A stretch of DNA of 16,273 nucleotides from positions 1-16,273 of the forward strand of contig CALFPN010000018.1 in the NCBI GenBank assembly GCA_937919015.1, in the 5' to 3' direction. The stretch's first letter is position 1, and each line of letters begins with the position of its first letter. Made by a program: the position numbers and the translations under genes. The DNA comes from an uncultured Clostridia bacterium. GTDB taxonomy: Bacteria > Bacillota > Clostridia > Lachnospirales > Anaerotignaceae. This document shows positions 13,977 to 16,273 of this stretch, piece after piece. The notes beneath the pieces were generated by a model. The model saw only the letters and a list, made by a program, of their open reading frames with translations. It did no database searches and was not told where the DNA came from.

Positions 13977-14630
13977 TTATCTTGATCTTTCGCCAATAGC
14001 TTCGATAATAAATTGGTTTTCCATCATTTGCAGCATTTTGATAACTACAAAAGGATCAATTTTTTTATTAGCATTTTCCGCCCATATAACAGAATGAAGA
14101 ATGTCATATGCCTCATTATCATCCCACAGCTTATCCCAATGATCGAGAACATCTCTTCCTAGACTTCCTAAACCAACATAATAATCTTGGTATTCAGGAT
14201 TAATTTCTTTTAGTTTCTTTCTCATTCTTTTGATCAGATCTTTTTGATAATCATTAAGTTCATCTAGGGCAACGCCGCCACTCCATGCATTTTCATGATA
14301 AAAATTAATCGCAGCTCTTAAAACATCACCATTTCTAATATGATGATTCCGTTGAAGCCATGATACGCCTCGACCAAGTGTTTGTTTGGTATAGAACTCC
14401 AGTTCATCTTCACCTGTAGCAAGTATAAGTTTATTTCCTGACCAGTCTTTTGCCCCATCAATCATAAAATCCAAAAGATATAAGGCTTCAATTCTTAATT
14501 GACTATAAACAGGCAATATCTCATCTACGACTGCAGCACTAATGAAGGCGGATATATTCTCATTATTGTCTCTTAAATATGAGAGTATTTTTTCAGCCCG
14601 TTTATCTGTCGAAAAAAGTCTTTTCGCCAT
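13977..14630 (-). CDS. Protein of unknown function with an apparent ribbon-helix-helix N-terminus
   Basis: A 217-residue protein I cannot assign to a family. The first ~40 residues (KRLFSTDKRAEKILSYLRD, then NNENISAFISAAVVDEIL) show a short strand, a helix with a leucine core, and an N-x-S-A-F-I-x-x-A second helix. That is the pattern of ribbon-helix-helix DNA-binding domains of antitoxins and partition proteins. The remaining ~175 residues look helical and soluble, rich in Trp, Asp and Lys, with no known motif. GGAGGA precedes the ATG at 14630. Its promoter is overlaid by a perfect 12-bp inverted repeat, as expected for an autorepressor. It lies between the YhcG-type nuclease and the excisionase-like gene, so a role in regulating the element is plausible but unproven. 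Confidence 0.65.
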   Translation of the reverse strand: MAKRLFSTDKRAEKILSYLRDNNENISAFISAAVVDEILPVYSQLRIEALYLLDFMIDGAKDWSGNKLILATGEDELEFYTKQTLGRGVSWLQRNHHIRNGDVLRAAINFYHENAWSGGVALDELNDYQKDLIKRMRKKLKEINPEYQDYYVGLGSLGRDVLDHWDKLWDDNEAYDILHSVIWAENANKKIDPFVVIKMLQMMENQFIIEAIGERSR

Positions 14631-14654
14631 TATTTATCCTCCTTCCAACCCCAA

Positions 14655-14716
14655 ATATAGATATACAATATGTATATCTATATGGATATACTACCAAAAG
14701 ATTCAATGCATGTCAA
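14655..14716 (-). promoter_or_regulatory. Promoter with overlapping palindromic operator for the RHH-like gene
   Basis: Minus strand TTGACA (14711-14716), 17 bases, TAGTAT (14688-14693). Directly downstream is the perfect inverted repeat ATATAGATATAC (14655-14666), AATAT, GTATATCTATAT (14672-14683), covering the start site. A third half-site GATATAC (14685-14691) overlaps the -10 box. The array lies 25 bases before the start codon. Confidence 0.75.
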
Positions 14717-14741
14717 TTATATCAAAAACACTTTATATAAC

Positions 14742-14780
14742 AAAAACGCCCTCTTTATCAGTTAATCCAGAAAAGAGGGC
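14742..14780 (-). terminator. Intrinsic terminator after the YhcG-type nuclease gene
   Basis: GCCCTCTTT (14748-14756) and AAAGAGGGC (14772-14780) around a 15-base loop, followed on minus by GTTTTTG. It ends the nuclease transcript 20 bases past its stop and separates it from the RHH-like gene's promoter. Confidence 0.82.
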
Positions 14781-14800
14781 AAAGTCGTTACTATAACTTT

Positions 14801-15895
14801 TTATTCCATATTTTCTTTTTCTTGCTGCTGAAGGTAAAACATTGCTTTCTGCGTTTCTATTTCTGCACGCAATTCTTCTTCAGTTGGCAAGTAAAGTTTA
14901 TACTTTGATGCAAATAACTGCTCATTTCCATGCATTACAGAATACCGTGCAATATCTTCATCTGTATCTGAGCAAAGCACGATCCCTATTGTCGGGTTAT
15001 CGCCCTCGCTACGTTTCAGTTCATCATACATACGAATGTACATATCCATCTGCCCTACATCCTGATGTGTAATTTTCTCTGTTTTCAGATCGATCAGCAC
15101 AAAGCATTTCAAAATGTAATTATAGAATACAAGGTCAATATAATAATCCTGTTTTTCCGTACGGATATGCTGCTGTCTTGCAACAAAAGCATATCCTTTT
15201 CCCAGTTCCATTAAAAATTTCTGCAGATTGGAAAGGATACTCTTTTCCATATCACTTTCCGTAAAATCTGTATTAGGCGCAAACCCCAGAAATTCTGCAA
15301 TTACTGGATTTTTAATGAACTCCAACTTATCATTCTGATATAGGCTGGTCAGTTCCTTCATTTCCTGTTCAACAAGTTCTTTCTTTTGGGTCTGAAGCAT
15401 ACGATAGTAATACTGCGACGAAATGTTTCGCTGCAATGTTCGTACGCCCCAAGTCTGTTCGATTGCTTCTTTTTCATACCAGTCCCTTGCAGCCTTATCA
15501 TTTACCTGTAAAAGCGTACGATAGTGAGTCCAGGAAAGAAGTGCATTGAATTTTCCACTCGATGTGTGGAAAATCTCCGGGTATGCCTTATAAAAAGAAT
15601 AAAAGTGATACAGGTTCGTTTTTGTAAAACCTTTGCCATATTCGGCTGTCAGTTCTTTTGCTAGCCTTTTGATAACTTCTGCACCATACTCAGCTCTACC
15701 CTCACCCTGTAATTCTTCTTCAGCAATGCGGTATCCAATAAGCCAGTTTCTCTGAACAAGGGTTGCATTGATAGCTCTATAAGCCACCTCTCGCGAGGAT
15801 TCAATGATCCCACACATATCTTTAAGTATATCATCCGTTTTTACAAAATTAGCCATAACACTATTTTGTCCGATATTCAGAAATTTATTCTCCAT
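14801..15895 (-). CDS. YhcG-family PDDEXK nuclease (DUF1016)
   Basis: A 364-residue protein with the two-part layout of the YhcG family. The N-terminal DUF1016-type helical domain (about 25-170) contains NWLIGYRIAEEELQG, YGAEVIKRLAKELTAEYGKGF, LYHFYSFYKAYPEIF and LSWTHYRTLL. The C-terminal PDDEXK nuclease domain (about 185-340) contains YYIDLVFYN with Asp254, the D-x-K signature Asp269-Lys271, and the following GQMDMYIRMYDEL helix. It is predicted to cleave DNA; members occur in mobile elements and near restriction or defence genes, and their true substrate is not settled. No restriction-modification partner is in view. The ATG at 15895 follows AAAGGAG. Its own promoter, operator-like dyad and terminator make it a one-gene cargo unit. 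Confidence 0.92.
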   Translation of the reverse strand: MENKFLNIGQNSVMANFVKTDDILKDMCGIIESSREVAYRAINATLVQRNWLIGYRIAEEELQGEGRAEYGAEVIKRLAKELTAEYGKGFTKTNLYHFYSFYKAYPEIFHTSSGKFNALLSWTHYRTLLQVNDKAARDWYEKEAIEQTWGVRTLQRNISSQYYYRMLQTQKKELVEQEMKELTSLYQNDKLEFIKNPVIAEFLGFAPNTDFTESDMEKSILSNLQKFLMELGKGYAFVARQQHIRTEKQDYYIDLVFYNYILKCFVLIDLKTEKITHQDVGQMDMYIRMYDELKRSEGDNPTIGIVLCSDTDEDIARYSVMHGNEQLFASKYKLYLPTEEELRAEIETQKAMFYLQQQEKENME

Positions 15896-15948
15896 ACTAT
15901 TACGGCTCCTTTCAGCATGATTTCCAGCTTATATCTAGCTACATTTAA

Positions 15949-15978
15949 ATTATATCATTGAAATATAATTTTTCAATG
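15949..15978 (-). promoter_or_regulatory. Promoter of the YhcG-type gene with overlapping dyad
   Basis: Minus strand TTGAAA (15971-15976), 16 bases, TATAAT (15949-15954). The dyad CATTGAAA (15956-15963) / TTTCAATG (15971-15978) covers the -35 box and most of the spacer, the usual place for a repressor site. Other sequence between 15979 and 16090 shows nothing. Confidence 0.6.
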
Positions 15979-16090
15979 TTGAATAACCTTCAGCATTCGC
16001 CTCCTTCTTTTAGCTATGTAAATTTAAGGATGGTCTATTTATTTTCTAAATTATATAAAAAACAGATGCACTGCAAAATGACTAAAATAA

Positions 16091-16116
16091 GGACGAAACC
16101 TAAATAGATTTCGTCC
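16091..16116 (-). terminator. Intrinsic terminator after the 31-codon gene
   Basis: GGACGAAA (16091-16098) and TTTCGTCC (16109-16116), 10-base loop, followed on minus by TTATTTTAG, starting 14 bases past the stop of the small gene. Confidence 0.7.
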
Positions 16117-16129
16117 TCATATCATTCTT

Positions 16130-16225
16130 TTATTTTACAATCTCAATGCTCTGTGTACTAGGAATCCAGCGAACACTTGCACCAAAGTTTTCACCAATAT
16201 ATCTGTAATCCTGATTGACACCCAT
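16130..16225 (-). CDS. 31-residue protein resembling the end of a copper-amine-oxidase-like stalk domain
   Basis: The frame reads MGVNQDYRYIGENFGASVRW then IPSTQSIEIVK and stops at 16130-16132. It is preceded by AGAGGTGATAAT, a good ribosome binding site, and a TATAAT at 16255-16260 on minus; a terminator follows. The Y-R-Y-I-G-E-x-F-G-A-S-V-R-W pattern closely resembles the last ~30 residues of the Cu-amine-oxidase N-terminal-like (stalk) repeats of clostridial surface proteins. The full domain is about three times longer and usually follows a signal peptide; neither is here. It could be a true micro-protein, or a gene remnant that has kept or gained expression signals. Confidence 0.55.
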   Translation of the reverse strand: MGVNQDYRYIGENFGASVRWIPSTQSIEIVK

Positions 16226-16254
16226 ATTATCACCTCTCTTTTTTAATATAACAT

Positions 16255-16260
16255 ATTATA
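16255..16260 (-). promoter_or_regulatory. -10 box for the 31-codon gene
   Basis: A perfect TATAAT on minus, about 30 bases before the start codon. The -35 region would fall at or beyond the window edge and cannot be judged. Confidence 0.4.
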
Positions 16261-16273
16261 GCAATATTTGCAA

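Larger units (their letters stand above)
12173..16273 (-). mobile_element. Left part of an integrated mobile element (integrative element or prophage remnant); right end outside window
   Basis: A tyrosine integrase with an adjacent excisionase-like gene is followed by small regulatory and nuclease genes, all on minus, in visibly A/T-richer DNA than the chromosome to the left. Every gene here is accessory in character. The exact left boundary is between about 11.84 and 12.17 kb; the right boundary is not seen. No conjugation, replication or phage structural genes are in view, so the type of element is open. Confidence 0.75.

Noticed and set aside
13875..13985. A plus-strand peptide starting at the ATG beside the 13869 TATAAT box
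   Set aside because: The ATG lies upstream of the predicted start site, has no ribosome binding site, and the frame runs through the terminator stem.

Overview
The window looks like chromosome of an anaerobic Bacillota of class Clostridia, probably Lachnospirales. The grounds are strong GGAGG-type ribosome binding sites, a PotC-PotD fusion transporter, Tn916-type integration machinery and intrinsic terminators with long U-tracts. The species cannot be fixed by eye. About three quarters is ordinary chromosome (1-11.8 kb). The right end, from roughly 11.85 kb to the window edge, is visibly richer in A+T and reads as the left part of an integrated mobile element.

Layout. 1-4445 (minus): a polyamine uptake operon in the order XRE-cupin regulator (PuuR type), potA, potB, and a potC-potD fusion cut by the left edge. 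The PotA is unusually long because two tandem repeats resembling surface-protein Ig-like repeats are inserted in its C-terminal region. 4446-5123: a 678-base gap with the regulator's promoter, a compact promoter-hairpin-terminator unit that looks like a ~70-nt small RNA gene (minus strand), and the promoter of the next operon. 5124-7239 (plus): an RmlD-like reductase followed 4 bases later by a DAACS symporter. 7356-7901 (minus): a Nudix hydrolase. 8062-8943 (plus): a DUF445 membrane protein. 9051-10608 (minus): a three-gene operon of SAM methyltransferase, pyridoxamine-phosphate-oxidase-like flavoprotein and a HEAT-like helical protein. 10700-11620 (minus): an HPP-like membrane protein.

11.64-12.17 kb is a junction region without a convincing gene. 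It holds an orphan MerR-type promoter/operator, a minus-strand terminator and, next to the integrase, three GTTGTAG repeats that look like integrase arm sites. The mobile element then carries (minus strand) a Tn916-family tyrosine integrase, a small excisionase-like protein, a protein with an apparent ribbon-helix-helix N-terminus preceded by a perfect 12-bp inverted repeat, a YhcG/DUF1016 PDDEXK nuclease, and a 31-codon gene resembling the tail of a copper-amine-oxidase-like stalk domain. Between the excisionase-like gene and the RHH-like gene, on the opposite strand, lies a second compact unit with promoter, two hairpins and a U-tract (about 13881-13957).

No tRNA, rRNA or CRISPR array was seen. 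The best candidates for something undescribed are the two double-hairpin RNA units, the PotA insertion, and the regulatory block joining the excisionase-like gene, the antisense RNA and the RHH-like gene. All functions are inferred from sequence alone.
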